A stretch of DNA of 64,000 bases. Origin: Shewanella benthica KT99 (GTDB lineage: Bacteria; Pseudomonadota; Gammaproteobacteria; Enterobacterales; Shewanellaceae). The notes under the pieces were generated by a model. It searched no databases, was not told where the DNA came from, and worked only from the letters and a program-made list of their open reading frames with translations. Location: NCBI RefSeq assembly GCF_000172075.1, contig NZ_ABIC01000001.1, forward strand, positions 62,001 to 126,000, in the 5' to 3' direction. The position numbers and the translations under genes are program-made. Positions 17,887-26,699 of this stretch are shown here, piece after piece; position 1 is the first letter of the stretch; every line of letters starts with the position of its first letter.

Positions 17887-18390
17887 ATGATTGAACAGCA
17901 ACAGAACAACCCATTACATGGCTTAGGCTTAGAAACTATGCTCACCGAGTTGGTGGCGTTTTACGATTGGAAGATTTTATACGCCTCCCTGCGTTTAGAG
18001 TGTTTCAATATTAATCCGAATATGGCGGCATGCCTTAAGTTTCTTAAGAAGACTGAGTGGGCGAGGGAGCGGGTAGAGAGCTTCTATCTTTATCGCTTCA
18101 AGCGTATGCCTAAGGGAAGCTCAGCTCAATTCGAGCTCAAGCCACGTGAGCGTGGTTTTGCCGATGGTATCGTGCCCCGTAAGCCAGAAGAATTAACCGT
18201 CGAGCTTATTGCCGAAATGCGCGCCAAGGCGACTGCAGATTATGAGGATATGAAGCGTAACGAAGGGCAGGGGCGTCCTCGCTATGGCAAGGATAAGCCA
18301 AGGGCTCAAGAAGGCTACGCGCAAAATAGGCGGTCTAAAGCGGATAGACCTGAACCTTCTCAAGACTCTGCCAATCCTTGGGGTAAGTAA
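17887..18390 (+). CDS. VF530-family (DUF2132) DNA-binding protein
   Basis: 167 residues. The first 75 match the VF530 family: NNPLHGLGLETMLTELVAFY, then CFNINPNMAACLKFLKKTEWARERVESFYLYRF, a small helical double-stranded DNA-binding fold (the structural representative is from Vibrio fischeri). Most VF530 proteins are about 70-80 residues; here an extra charged, Gly/Arg/Lys-rich tail of about 85 residues follows (ERGFADGIVPRKPEELTVEL... QNRRSKADRPEPSQ), probably disordered. Function is not established in the family. The start ATG follows GGATACCC. Single gene; no operon partner. Confidence 0.85.
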   Translation: MIEQQQNNPLHGLGLETMLTELVAFYDWKILYASLRLECFNINPNMAACLKFLKKTEWARERVESFYLYRFKRMPKGSSAQFELKPRERGFADGIVPRKPEELTVELIAEMRAKATADYEDMKRNEGQGRPRYGKDKPRAQEGYAQNRRSKADRPEPSQDSANPWGK

Positions 18391-18577
18391 CCTAAGGTTA
18401 GTCGTGACCTCTTCCTTGTTAAGCTTGTGCTCGGTGAAATACATCATCAAAAAAACCCTATGTCGCTTGATAATTGACTTCTTATACTTATAGAAATTAA
18501 GGGTGGGCATGTCAATGAAGGACTTTTTAATACAACGAATTAGCGAGATTGACTGGAGTTATAGCCAGGGGCCATGA

Positions 18578-19201
18578 TTGTCGATAGCTGGGTTACTGTT
18601 CTGGCTTTGGCTTATCTGGCCCACAGATGAACTCATCGCCCTAATAAAAGATAAGCAGAAGCAAACACAGGTATTGATCGCCGCTATTGCCCTTAATAGT
18701 TTATGGCTTATCAATGCTAGTTTAGTCCAAGGCATACATGTGCATTTTCTTGGGTTAGTGGTGCTGATGTTGATGTACGGCTGGCGCATGGCGACTGTGA
18801 TCGCGATCTTGCCGGTGATATTTTTTTCCACCTTCATACTCAAGCAGCCGTTCGAATTTGGCATTTATGGCCTGCTGGCTATCGCTTTGCCTTTGTTCTT
18901 ATGTTTTGTGGTTTATAGTCAGGTATTTAAATATCTTCCCCATCACTTTCTGGTTTACATCTTCTGCGGCGCATTCATCAACGCCTTCTTGTCGATCGTG
19001 TTTCATATCTTATCTTGGGCAACCTGGCTCTGGCTGACTACAGATTATGACTGGGCTTTTCTCAGTGATAACTACCTCTTACTGATCCCCTTGCTTGGCT
19101 TCCCTGAAGCATTACTCAACGGCATGGCTGTCACCTTGCTGGTGGTCTATCGACCTCAATGGCTTTACGACTACTCGGATAGGACTTATTTCAATCGCTA
19201 A
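18578..19201 (+). CDS. CbiM-like / COG3235 integral membrane protein
   Basis: 207 residues with six or seven membrane helices. It resembles the COG3235 family, annotated as energy-coupling-factor transporter permeases distantly related to CbiM (QGIHVHFLGLVVLMLMYGWR, FGIYGLLAIALPLFL, LIPLLGFPEALLNGMAVTLL). The conserved QG.H.HFLG and FPEALLNG segments fit that group. No ATPase or other ECF component lies nearby, so a transport role is uncertain. The frame has a stop at 18575-18577 and the first start is the TTG at 18578, preceded by AGGGG; there is no early ATG, so the TTG is taken. Confidence 0.75.
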   Translation: MSIAGLLFWLWLIWPTDELIALIKDKQKQTQVLIAAIALNSLWLINASLVQGIHVHFLGLVVLMLMYGWRMATVIAILPVIFFSTFILKQPFEFGIYGLLAIALPLFLCFVVYSQVFKYLPHHFLVYIFCGAFINAFLSIVFHILSWATWLWLTTDYDWAFLSDNYLLLIPLLGFPEALLNGMAVTLLVVYRPQWLYDYSDRTYFNR

Positions 19202-19399
19202 TACCTCAATAGATAATCTTGACTCATTTTTACCAGTAACGGCATAGAATTGGTGCCACCCATGCCAGCCTCCAAGAAAAGAGTGAACTGGTCGAAATGG
19301 AACTGGTATTTGAGTGTGGTGCTATTAATACGAGTTCAGGTTCGGGAGGGATGTAGGGCCTCATTCATCGTTTAGCTTATTTGTTTAAATAGGTATAAA

Positions 19400-19944
19400 T
19401 CAAAGCTCAACGCCCGCTTCATCGGCATCGACAATATCAGTTTCCTTTAAGGCGTCGGCTATCCAGCGCTGCATTGTTGGGCACTCAGTTACATGGGCCA
19501 TATATCGGCGTGAGGCATCAGAGACTATGATGCCGTAGGTACGAAAACGCATGACTACCGGGGCGAACATCATGTCGGCGATTGACCAGGTGCCGAACAA
19601 CCAGCCACCGGTATCGGCAGTATCATATTCATGCATCTGTTGTGACCAAATTTCATCGATACGTTTAATGTCTTTTTTTGTCGCGTCACTGAGCTGAAGA
19701 CAACGTGTGGCTCGAATATTCATCGGCAGCTCATTACGCAGAGCGTTAAAGCCAGAATGCATTTCATTGGCTATCGAACGGGCCTTGGCTTTTTGCTTAG
19801 GCTCGCTGGGCCATGCATCCCCCGCCAGATAGGTATCATTGAGATATTCACAGATGGCTAATGAGTCCCAGACTGTGACATCGCCATCAACCAAGCACGT
19901 AGTGACCAACTAGAGTAATTTTTATTGCCGATATAGAGTTGCAT
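19400..19944 (-). pseudogene. Glutathione S-transferase family gene with internal deletion
   Basis: A good ribosome site (AAGGAAA) and ATG at 19944 begin MQLYIGNKNYSSWSLRAWLM, the typical N-terminus of a Shewanella/Vibrio GST. The frame is then lost; the next frame picks up at LVDGDVTVWDSLAICEYLND and continues with a full C-terminal helical domain (WLFGTWSIADMMFAPVVMRF). In intact homologues about 40 residues lie between these blocks (including the TGKVPTL cis-Pro loop), so roughly 120 bp were deleted, out of frame. The glutathione-binding thioredoxin half is destroyed. An internal start cannot restore it. Confidence 0.8.
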
Positions 19945-20121
19945 GCCATTTCCTTTTGGGATTTTATCTAGATTTCATACTATATGAGCTTGTGCTTATT
20001 TTAGCTGTTTTTATGTCCATTGATTTAAAATTGAACTAAGTAAGGTCTTGCAAACAATTGTTAATTAAGTATTGTTGAAAGCGGAGGGCAAAGCTGGCAT
20101 TATTCAAAAAAAGGAATTTTT

Positions 20122-20679
20122 ATGTCTACCAAAATAATAAAATCAGTGTTGATTTTTAATGAGAATCAAAAAATCGCCCCTAGATTCTTGCTCACCTATG
20201 TCTTGATCTGGTTATTCTGGCACAACCAATTAATCACCACTTTCTTCACTCGCGGCGGTGACCTTTTGGCAAGAGGCAATGCCGCGCTAGCTTCCGTTGC
20301 TGATAATCATTATATCCTGGTGTTCTTTCTCACTTGCCTCTTCTTCGGGTTGCGGCTTGGCTATCATTTTCTGAAGCAAAAAGCCGATGCCTTGATGGAA
20401 GAGGGCAAACCGACAGAGACTTATGTCGGTAGCGATCAAGGCTTAGCTAAAACTGAAGATATAAAAAGACTGATGACCATGATTAGCGAACTTAAAACTA
20501 AGTTGGTAACCTCTAAAGAGAGAGAAGAGAGGGCGATAAAAGAGAAAAACTCAACCATTAGCAAGTTCTTAAGCCTTCAAGCTGAGTTAGACGATATGCA
20601 AGCCGATAACACCCTGCTAGAAAAGTCTAATGAAGCGCTAAAGGCGCAATTGGTCAATGCTGACCATCTGGCTTTATAA
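20122..20679 (+). CDS. Hypothetical membrane protein with C-terminal coiled coil
   Basis: 185 residues; family not recognised. Two membrane segments (about 21-38, FLLTYVLIWLFWHNQLITTF, and about 64-82, YILVFFLTCLFFGLRLGY) are followed by about 90 cytoplasmic residues with strong coiled-coil character (IKRLMTMISELKTKLVTSKE; LQAELDDMQADNTLLEKSNE). The ATG at 20122 has AAAGGAA upstream. It is followed by a 428-bp gap and then the CstA-like gene. The layout resembles small membrane-anchored scaffold proteins of marine Shewanella. No function is proposed. Confidence 0.6.
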   Translation: MSTKIIKSVLIFNENQKIAPRFLLTYVLIWLFWHNQLITTFFTRGGDLLARGNAALASVADNHYILVFFLTCLFFGLRLGYHFLKQKADALMEEGKPTETYVGSDQGLAKTEDIKRLMTMISELKTKLVTSKEREERAIKEKNSTISKFLSLQAELDDMQADNTLLEKSNEALKAQLVNADHLAL

Positions 20680-20942
20680 TCCGCAGCGGGTCATCTCATC
20701 TATCTGCTCCTTGTGAGATTCAATTCTCTGTTTTGAATGTTAGCTAAGCCTCTTTTTCTCTGGAAATTGAAGCAAGGTTACAGCATCTTATGACTCTAAG
20801 TATCGCGCTTAACGACATTAAGAATATTGAGTCCCTGGTGAATTTAATTAACATAGGGAACGATGAACAATCCGTAAATACTGGGGTCGTAAGCTAGTAT
20901 AAAGGCAGCAAGTAGATATAAAAAAGTAAGTTAAAGGACGGT

Positions 20943-21089
20943 ATGGGCCGCGCCAATTTTATGTCCGAGTCCTCCCACCACGCTACATCAAGCTTTGAGG
21001 CTGATCATGTTAGACCTTGGTATAACATGTTGTTACTTGACCTGATGTCTCAACTGGCAGACACTCTTAACCGTAAATGTACCCTATAA
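20943..21089 (+). CDS. Possible 48-residue leader ORF upstream of the CstA-like gene
   Basis: An ATG at 20943 has AAAGGA 5 bases before it and opens a 48-codon frame (MGRANFMSESSHHATSSFEA... DLMSQLADTLNRKCTL) that stops 18 bp before the transporter gene. I know no homologue. The good ribosome site and spacing suggest either translational coupling or the remnant of a lost gene. An earlier 35-codon frame (20790-20897) has no comparable ribosome site. Confidence 0.35.
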   Translation: MGRANFMSESSHHATSSFEADHVRPWYNMLLLDLMSQLADTLNRKCTL

Positions 21090-21107
21090 AAGTATGGATG
21101 ATAAAAA

Positions 21108-22592
21108 ATGCTTATATTTATTATTTGCATTACCTTGTTGGTACTCGCTTATAAGTTCTACAGTCCGTTTGTAGAACGTCAGGCGGGAATCGACAAGAAT
21201 GTGAAGACCCCTCAAGCTCGCTTTGCCGATGGAGTCGATTATGTCGAAGTCCATCCGGTGAAAGCCTTCTTAATTCAGTTTCTCAATATTGCCGGTGTCG
21301 GCCCGATTTTCGGCCCCATCTTAGGTGCCATCTATGGTCCAATTGCTCTGGTGTGGATCGTTTTAGGTAACATCCTCGGCGGCGCAGTCCATGATTATTT
21401 CTCCGGTGTGCTCAGCATCAAAGAAGATGGTAAGAGTCTTCCCGAGATAGCCGGCCGCTATTTCAATGTGTACGCTAAAGGCGTGATGCTTATTTTTACC
21501 GCCATGTTGCTGTTCTTCGTCGGTGTGGTGTTCATCATGAGCCCTGCGGGATTATTGAGTAACTTAGATTACTTCAAAGGGACTATTCTCGCTAACAACA
21601 CCTTCTGGGTATTGGTGATTTTGGCCTATTATTTCCTCGCAACCATGCTGCCTATCGATAAGATCATCACTAAGCTTTACCCGATATTTGGTCTCTTGAT
21701 GATAGTCATGACTGTGTCTATCGGTGTGGCCTTATTGATCAGTGCCCCTCAGCTACCTGAGGTGGGAGACATCTTCGCCTACTTCGATCATAGCCATTAT
21801 AACAATGACTTGTTGGAACCTAATCCAGATGGATTGCCGGTTTGGCCTCTGCTATTTGTGACCATTACCTGTGGTGCCATCAGTGGTTTCCACTCGACCC
21901 AGGCGCCGATAATAGCCCGTTGTCTGACCAATGAAAAATATGTCCGTCCTGTCTACTATGGTGCCATGATGTGTGAAGGCATTGTTGCTTGTGTATGGGC
22001 GCTGGCGGGTATCGCAGCATTCCCGGGCGGTTACATGGAGCTTAAATCAATACTGGATCTAGGTGGTCCGGGAATGGTGGTTAACCAAGTTGCGACCACT
22101 TACCTTGGTGTCGCTGGTGGCATAATGGCAATTATCGCTGTGGCTATTTTCCCGATCACTTCCGGGGATACGGCGTTTAGATCTCTGCGATTGACCATCA
22201 TCGATGCCTTCAATATCCCGCAGAACGTTCGCAATCGTCTCTTGGTTGCCGTACCTATTTTGGTCATCGCCTACTTTATGACTAAGATCGATTTCACGCT
22301 TATCTGGCGCTATTTTGCCTTCTCGAATATGTTGCTGTCGACCAGTGTACTCTGGCTCGCCACTAAGTATCTATTCGACAGAGGCGCATTCCATTGGATC
22401 GTGAGTCTGCCTGCGATTGGTGGAACCAGTGTGACCGTGTCTTACATTATGACTGCTGGCATAGGGCTGGGCTTGCCTCAGCCGCTCAGTCAACCTGTGG
22501 GTATCGCCGTAGGCGCCATCTCTCTGATCGCACTGATCTTAGCGCACCAGAAGCGTAAGCCTGTAAAATCAGAGGCTGAGACAGAGTCTTAA
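21108..22592 (+). CDS. CstA-family peptide/pyruvate transporter (short form)
   Basis: 494 residues with about 13 membrane helices. It matches carbon-starvation protein A: PFVERQAGIDKNVKTPQARF, DGVDYVEVHPVKAFLIQFLN, IAGVGPIFGPILGAIYGP and FSGVLSIKEDGKSLPEIAGR are diagnostic. E. coli CstA is about 700 residues; this belongs to the shorter group that ends soon after the last core helices. Family members import peptides or pyruvate; the substrate here is unknown. The usual small partner (YbdD-like) is not adjacent. A strong terminator follows the stop by 22 bp, so the unit ends here. Confidence 0.9.
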   Translation: MLIFIICITLLVLAYKFYSPFVERQAGIDKNVKTPQARFADGVDYVEVHPVKAFLIQFLNIAGVGPIFGPILGAIYGPIALVWIVLGNILGGAVHDYFSGVLSIKEDGKSLPEIAGRYFNVYAKGVMLIFTAMLLFFVGVVFIMSPAGLLSNLDYFKGTILANNTFWVLVILAYYFLATMLPIDKIITKLYPIFGLLMIVMTVSIGVALLISAPQLPEVGDIFAYFDHSHYNNDLLEPNPDGLPVWPLLFVTITCGAISGFHSTQAPIIARCLTNEKYVRPVYYGAMMCEGIVACVWALAGIAAFPGGYMELKSILDLGGPGMVVNQVATTYLGVAGGIMAIIAVAIFPITSGDTAFRSLRLTIIDAFNIPQNVRNRLLVAVPILVIAYFMTKIDFTLIWRYFAFSNMLLSTSVLWLATKYLFDRGAFHWIVSLPAIGGTSVTVSYIMTAGIGLGLPQPLSQPVGIAVGAISLIALILAHQKRKPVKSEAETES

Positions 22593-22613
22593 TTTAACGG
22601 TTTAACCTGATAA

Positions 22614-22645
22614 AAAAGGGCGGCACCATGTGCCGCCCTTTTTTG
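22614..22645 (+). terminator. Rho-independent terminator after the CstA-like gene
   Basis: Stem AAGGGCGGCA / TGCCGCCCTT with a CCATG loop region, flanked by A and T tracts (TTTTTTG). Very stable; it could work in both directions. Confidence 0.93.
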
Positions 22646-22664
22646 TACCTGGAGGTACTTAGCC

Positions 22665-23477
22665 ATGATCGCAGGCATAGCGAAAGAGGGGATGACATTC
22701 GTACTACTCAGGGGCTTGATGCGAGACCGCCGTCACTGGTATGGATTTTCTCAACGGCTCGCGGTGGCCGGCGTCCGGGTTATCACGCCAGATCTGCCCG
22801 GCAATGGCACCTTGGCTGAGATTAACAGTCCCTTGAGTATCTCAGCCTATGCCGACTATGTCTGGGCGCAGATTGATGAGGTGTTAAGCGAGGGGGCAAC
22901 AAGGGAAGTGCTCGATCCTGTCTGTCTGGTAGGGCTTTCTATGGGTGGTATGTTGGCGCTGGAAATGGCAAAACATAAACCAAACCGAGTGCAACAAGTG
23001 GTGCTAATCAACAGCAGCGCCGCCAATCTATCACCTTGGTATTGCCGTTTTCAGCTAAGATCTTTGGTCAAATCAGCCTGGGGGACCGGCAGACGCTGGC
23101 TTAACGGAGAACTTGCTGGTGTCAGTTTAATAGAAGCGACAGTTATCCAGCTCACCAGTGAATGCCGGGGCGATGATTTTAAGTTGATACAAGACTGGAG
23201 TCATTATCGCCAGCAAGGTCATACTTCTCTATTCAATGGTTTGCGGCAGCTAGCCGCATGCGCCTCGTTTGATGCCCCAGTTATTGACCATGGTCTTGTA
23301 AATGTCCCTGTAAATGTAATAGTAGCCAATCGAGATCGACTGGCTCACCCAAGTTGTGGACAAGCCTTATCCGATTTTTATCATACCCAAGTCATTTACC
23401 TGGATGATTGCGGTCATGATGCCAGCTTAGATAAGCCTGAGATTTTATTGCGCTTGCTACTGGGGATGGCGAGATAA
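22665..23477 (+). CDS. Alpha/beta-hydrolase fold protein
   Basis: 270 residues. The nucleophile elbow GLSMGG (about residue 101), an acid in IVANRDRLAH (about residue 226) and a late His in LDDCGHDASLDKPE (about residue 254) make a complete Ser-Asp-His triad; the N-terminal strand LLRGLMRDRRHWYGF replaces the usual HGxxG oxyanion loop with RGLM. Family members are esterases, lactonases and thioesterases; the substrate is not predictable. GGAGG lies 9 bases before the ATG at 22665, just beyond the preceding terminator. No signal peptide; cytoplasmic. Single gene followed by a repeat array. Confidence 0.85.
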   Translation: MIAGIAKEGMTFVLLRGLMRDRRHWYGFSQRLAVAGVRVITPDLPGNGTLAEINSPLSISAYADYVWAQIDEVLSEGATREVLDPVCLVGLSMGGMLALEMAKHKPNRVQQVVLINSSAANLSPWYCRFQLRSLVKSAWGTGRRWLNGELAGVSLIEATVIQLTSECRGDDFKLIQDWSHYRQQGHTSLFNGLRQLAACASFDAPVIDHGLVNVPVNVIVANRDRLAHPSCGQALSDFYHTQVIYLDDCGHDASLDKPEILLRLLLGMAR

Positions 23478-23502
23478 AGTTAGATCGCTACGCTACGAGA
23501 AC

Positions 23503-23655
23503 GGGAACAAGTTCCCTTCGAGAACGTTCGTAAGCTCACTACGAGAGCGCCAACACGTTGGCTGCGAGGAAAGAGCAAAAGCTTGTTCTCGTTTTTCGAA
23601 GCAACGGAGTTGCGTATTCCTAGTGACGAAGTCACGGACTCGCAGACCTAAGGTC
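23503..23655. repeat. Array of head-to-tail mini-hairpins
   Basis: At least six short perfect inverted repeats with 0-3 base loops are strung together: GGGAACAAGTTCCC (23503-23516), GAACGTTC (23522-23529), GCCAACACGTTGGC (23549-23562), GCAACGGAGTTGC (23601-23613), GTGACGAAGTCAC (23623-23635) and GACCTAAGGTC (23645-23655). Linkers share a (T/G)(A/G)CGAG-like word. It fills the gap between the convergent hydrolase and ppiC genes. Confidence 0.85.
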
Positions 23656-23665
23656 GCTCTGTCCT

Positions 23666-23944
23666 TTAAGTTCGGTAAAGAACCTTAATCACATGCCAGC
23701 CAAACTTTGTTTTAACTAAATGCGGGGTGATTAACTCACCGGTAAAACAGACCTTATCAAACTGAGGCACCATCTGACCTTTCTTGAACTCGCCTAAGCT
23801 GCCGCCTTTCTTACCCGATGGACAAGACGAGTGTTTCTTGGCTAACACATCGAATTTAACGCCTTTTTTCAATTGCTTGATGATGTCTTCGGCTTGCTCT
23901 TTATGTTTGACTAATATGTGCAGTGCAGCAGCGGTTCTTGCCAT
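23666..23944 (-). CDS. ppiC: Peptidyl-prolyl cis-trans isomerase C (parvulin)
   Basis: 92 residues from the ATG at 23944 ([20 protein letters not shown]), almost the length of E. coli PpiC (93). Parvulin hallmarks are present: HILVK at the start, [21 protein letters not shown], the MVPQFDK segment and the terminal [12 protein letters not shown] with the second active-site His. It speeds prolyl bond isomerisation in the cytoplasm. The frame extends upstream to 24079 but the extension has no family match. It converges on the mini-hairpin array, which may serve as its terminator. Confidence 0.93.
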   Translation of the reverse strand: MARTAAALHILVKHKEQAEDIIKQLKKGVKFDVLAKKHSSCPSGKKGGSLGEFKKGQMVPQFDKVCFTGELITPHLVKTKFGWHVIKVLYRT

Positions 23945-24037
23945 GTTGTTAACTCTCAAAGGTATGTATTTATTAAGCTGGATTTTAGCTAAGCTTCTGC
24001 AGCGATTATATCGTGTATAAGGGGCAGAACCTATGTT

Positions 24038-24394
24038 TTGGCCGATATAAACCAGCTGATAGCCGTGCAGAATTACCAAATACTCTCACTATTTGGCCTG
24101 CAAGCTAGTATCGCTGAGTATCCAGATGCGCTAGTGCTCAGTGATACGGATCAGTTGCTGACAGCGCCAGCGTTGCCTTTGTGTGATGCCGAAAGCCCTG
24201 CGTATGGCTTTACCAATCCTTTTGATGCACACATAGAGCGAGTCACCATCAGTGATGACGGCCAAAGTATCTATTTAGAAAACAATATCGATAATCTTGG
24301 AGTAAGCAAATTCCAGTTTATCTTCACCAGCGAAGAGGGTGACTTGTTACTGGTGAGTCCTGATCCGCAGGTCGTCAATAGAGGTTCTGAATAA
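24038..24394 (+). CDS. Hypothetical 118-residue protein
   Basis: Family not recognised. An acidic, soluble protein ([59 protein letters not shown]) with no signal peptide or membrane segment. There is no ATG near the start; TTG at 24038 with AAGGGG 13 bases upstream is one possibility, GTG at 24062 another. Divergent from ppiC with a gap of under 100 bp. It might be a real small protein or the end of a decayed gene; codon usage looks like the neighbours. Confidence 0.5.
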   Translation: MADINQLIAVQNYQILSLFGLQASIAEYPDALVLSDTDQLLTAPALPLCDAESPAYGFTNPFDAHIERVTISDDGQSIYLENNIDNLGVSKFQFIFTSEEGDLLLVSPDPQVVNRGSE

Positions 24395-24849
24395 TTTTTA
24401 GCCCTACTAAGGTGTTTTACCTTAGTTAGCCTTTCTTTTTACTAATCAAACTGCTATTTGATGTGACTCCCAGAGAAAAAATCATAGCCGCTAAAGGTGC
24501 TTGTACTGTCCTTATGTTTACATAAAGGGGCGGGCTAACAAGCGCTTGCTTATGCCCAGCCGCGCTCAACATACAAGTGCATCATTACTGCTAACTCTTT
24601 TTGTTACAAATGGAATGAAACTAAGCGCAATAAACCTAGCCCTCAGGCTTTCTATTTAACTATCACTATAATTATAACTATAACTATCAGTACGGCTAAG
24701 CCTCAATGTTTGAGGCAAATGTGCTCTGGTTATCTGTGATAGGGCGTGCTCCTACCCCATTTAGGCTGCGGGCGCAGGAGGCGGGCGATACCCTACCTTC
24801 GAAGAGTGGGCGTCCTCTTCTGGCGCCAATGATCTATAAGGATACAATA
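24395..24849. other. Intergenic region with short simple repeats
   Basis: No gene supported. Contains GGGCGGGCTAACAAGCGCTT around 24530 and a run of TATCACTATAATTATAACTATAACTATC-type triplet-like repeats near 24660-24690. The last bases (AAGGATACAATA) are the ribosome site of the next gene. Confidence 0.4.
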
Positions 24850-25161
24850 ATGAAGATTCTCATGAGCAGTCTCATATACAAACGGTATCTATTGGTTGCT
24901 GTGTTAATTGCGTTGACCAGCACTTATGTCTCGGCCAGAGGCGGCGGGCAAGGTTTTGGCGGTTTTAATGCTATCAGTAAGGCTCAACTCGAGGCGACCT
25001 GGAATGGTCATGCCGGTCCGCAACATACGGCGGTAAGAGGTGTCAGGGTGCAGTGGTATGCCGATATTTGTGGCAATGCCAATGGACATGTGAAGGATGC
25101 AAAGGACTGTGTGAACAATACAAAGCAGAAGAAAGAGACGGAGGTTAGTGATACCCATTAA
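24850..25161 (+). CDS. Small secreted protein of unknown function
   Basis: 103 residues from the ATG at 24850, which has AAGGAT 6 bases upstream; the frame extends further left but without a ribosome site. A clear signal peptide (MKILMSSLIYKRYLLVAVLI... STYVSA) is followed by a Gly-rich start (RGGGQGFGGF) and a mature part of about 75 residues with two cysteines (ADICGNANGHVKDAKDCVNN) and a Lys/Glu-rich end. Family unknown. It should act in the periplasm or outside. Followed by a hairpin. Confidence 0.6.
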   Translation: MKILMSSLIYKRYLLVAVLIALTSTYVSARGGGQGFGGFNAISKAQLEATWNGHAGPQHTAVRGVRVQWYADICGNANGHVKDAKDCVNNTKQKKETEVSDTH

Positions 25162-25184
25162 CTCAGCGGTAAGGCTCAATATTT

Positions 25185-25210
25185 ACTCGCTCTTTTTTTA
25201 AAGGGCGAGT
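25185..25210 (+). terminator. Hairpin after the small secreted protein, possible terminator
   Basis: ACTCGCTCTTT pairs with AAAGGGCGAGT (one G-T wobble) around a T-rich loop, 23 bp after the stop. There is no U-tract on its right side, so terminator activity is uncertain. Confidence 0.5.
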
Positions 25211-25362
25211 GTTCCGCGGTTATTCCTATGTCACATTCAGCATCACTTTCTATACTTTCCTGATGACCGCTAAATGCAGCCCCTGATTGCTGTTGAATTA
25301 CTCATGCAAAACAATACGTTAAGATGGAAGCTTACCGAAAGGTTCCAAGAAGAATAATTAGG

Positions 25363-25427
25363 TAGAGTATCCAGCAGTTAGACGCATTTGAAGCGTCAGG
25401 TTAGTAAATTCTGCTAAGGATACTCTA
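25363..25427 (+). promoter_or_regulatory. Long hairpin masking the ribosome site of the diguanylate cyclase gene
   Basis: TAGAGTATCC-AGCAG (25363-25377) pairs with CTGCT-AA-GGATACTCTA (25411-25427): ten base pairs, a two-base bulge and five more pairs, enclosing an inner GACGC/GCGTC hairpin (25381-25397). The right arm contains the AAGGA ribosome site and ends at the base before the ATG at 25428. In RNA it would hide the ribosome site, as in thermosensors or other translational switches. Confidence 0.6.
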
Positions 25428-26639
25428 ATGTTAACACTTCCTCCCAAGCCCTATGAAGACAATAGGCAAGTATCGATTGCTGAAAAAGGCTTATCTCCGG
25501 CTGATGAATTTGACGCGATGATGAAAAAGGCCAGGTCGAATACTTAAAGGGAAAATTCCGAGATGGCTCAGCAATTGACTATGCCTCTGGATGAGTTTTC
25601 ATTGGCTAGGGTGCGAACAGGTGTTCAGGCTTTATCGCCAGAACCTGCCCCCGTATTTATACCAACACCTTTCAGTATTCCAGACGATGATATTTTATTC
25701 GATGATTGTTATCGTAGCGTACTCAATTTATTAGTTCAGCAGTTGATGGAAGCCGTGCTGGTGGTTGATGCCAGAGGCACAATTAAGATGATTAACGCTA
25801 AGGCTATTGAGCTACTTTCTGCTGGCGGGGCGGGGGCTGCTGGAAAGCTGGGAGCGAGTGATGGGCTGGGGGAGCCGGGGGATATTATTGGTAAAACCTG
25901 GCAAGAGTATTTAAGAGAGCCGCAAAGGACGCGCTATCAGCAGATGCTGGAAGAGCAGCTTGTCAGTCAGAGCTTGATCATACGCCCATCGAAGCATCGC
26001 TGATATTAGCGGAGGGTGGCAGCTTGGATGTGGAATTCTCAATCAGTTATCTATCATTGGGTTCGCCGATTTTTGCCATAGTGATACGAGACCTGACCAA
26101 GCATAAATCTGAATTCCAACAGCTCTATCAATGGGCATCGACAGACTGCCTGACCAAATTGGCGAACCGAAGGGTATTCGTGCCTCCTTGCGAACTCAGT
26201 GGCAAGCTTGTACAGCTTCAGCAAAGCCAATCAGTATGGTGATCATAGATGTCGATCATTTCAAGCTGTTCAACGACAAGTATGGCCATATTCAGGGGGG
26301 GACCATTGCCTGCAGAGGATAGCCAACGTGATTGCTCACTCACTGCCATCGGATGAATGTGTCGCAGCAAGATACGGCGGCTAGGAGTTTGCGCTAATCC
26401 TACCGGGGTTTGATGCCAAGCAAGCTGAGCTGATGGCCGAGTATATTCAGCTAGAGATCAATAGCCTTAAATATACTGACTTAGGCCTGGATGAACGTGT
26501 CACCGTGAGCGTGAGCCAGGGTATAGCAGCTGAAGTCGATGGTCAGTTCAGAACGGGAACAGCCCTGTTATGTGCAGCCGACACAGCACTTTACCGTGCC
26601 AAGGCCGATGGCAGGAATAGAATTAACTTAAGTTGTTGA
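25428..26639 (+). pseudogene. PAS-GGDEF diguanylate cyclase, multiply disrupted
   Basis: The ATG at 25428 (AAGGA upstream) opens MLTLPPKPYEDNRQVSIAEK, interrupted by TAA at 25545-25547; the same frame resumes at MAQQLTMPLDEFS and covers a PAS-like domain (DDCYRSVLNLLVQQLMEAVL, VVDARGTIKMINAKA). Frame changes follow near 26000 and 26240, and in a G-run near 26295. GGDEF-domain pieces are clear: TDCLTKLANRR, IDVDHFKLFNDKYGH, RIANVIAHSLPSDE and, at the end, LYRAKADGRNRINL. The signature reads YGG-stop-EF: TAG at 26382-26384 replaces the third codon of GGEEF. Five or so lesions make this a dead gene, formerly a c-di-GMP synthase. Confidence 0.85.
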
Positions 26640-26699
26640 GGGGTAAAGTCGCGAGTTAAGAATTTTCAGCTGCGAATTATTACTGTCATTCCGGCATGC

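Noticed and set aside
23503..23655. CRISPR-like array
   Set aside because: Stems differ in sequence and spacing is irregular (about 10-40 bp); no conserved direct repeat and no cas genes.
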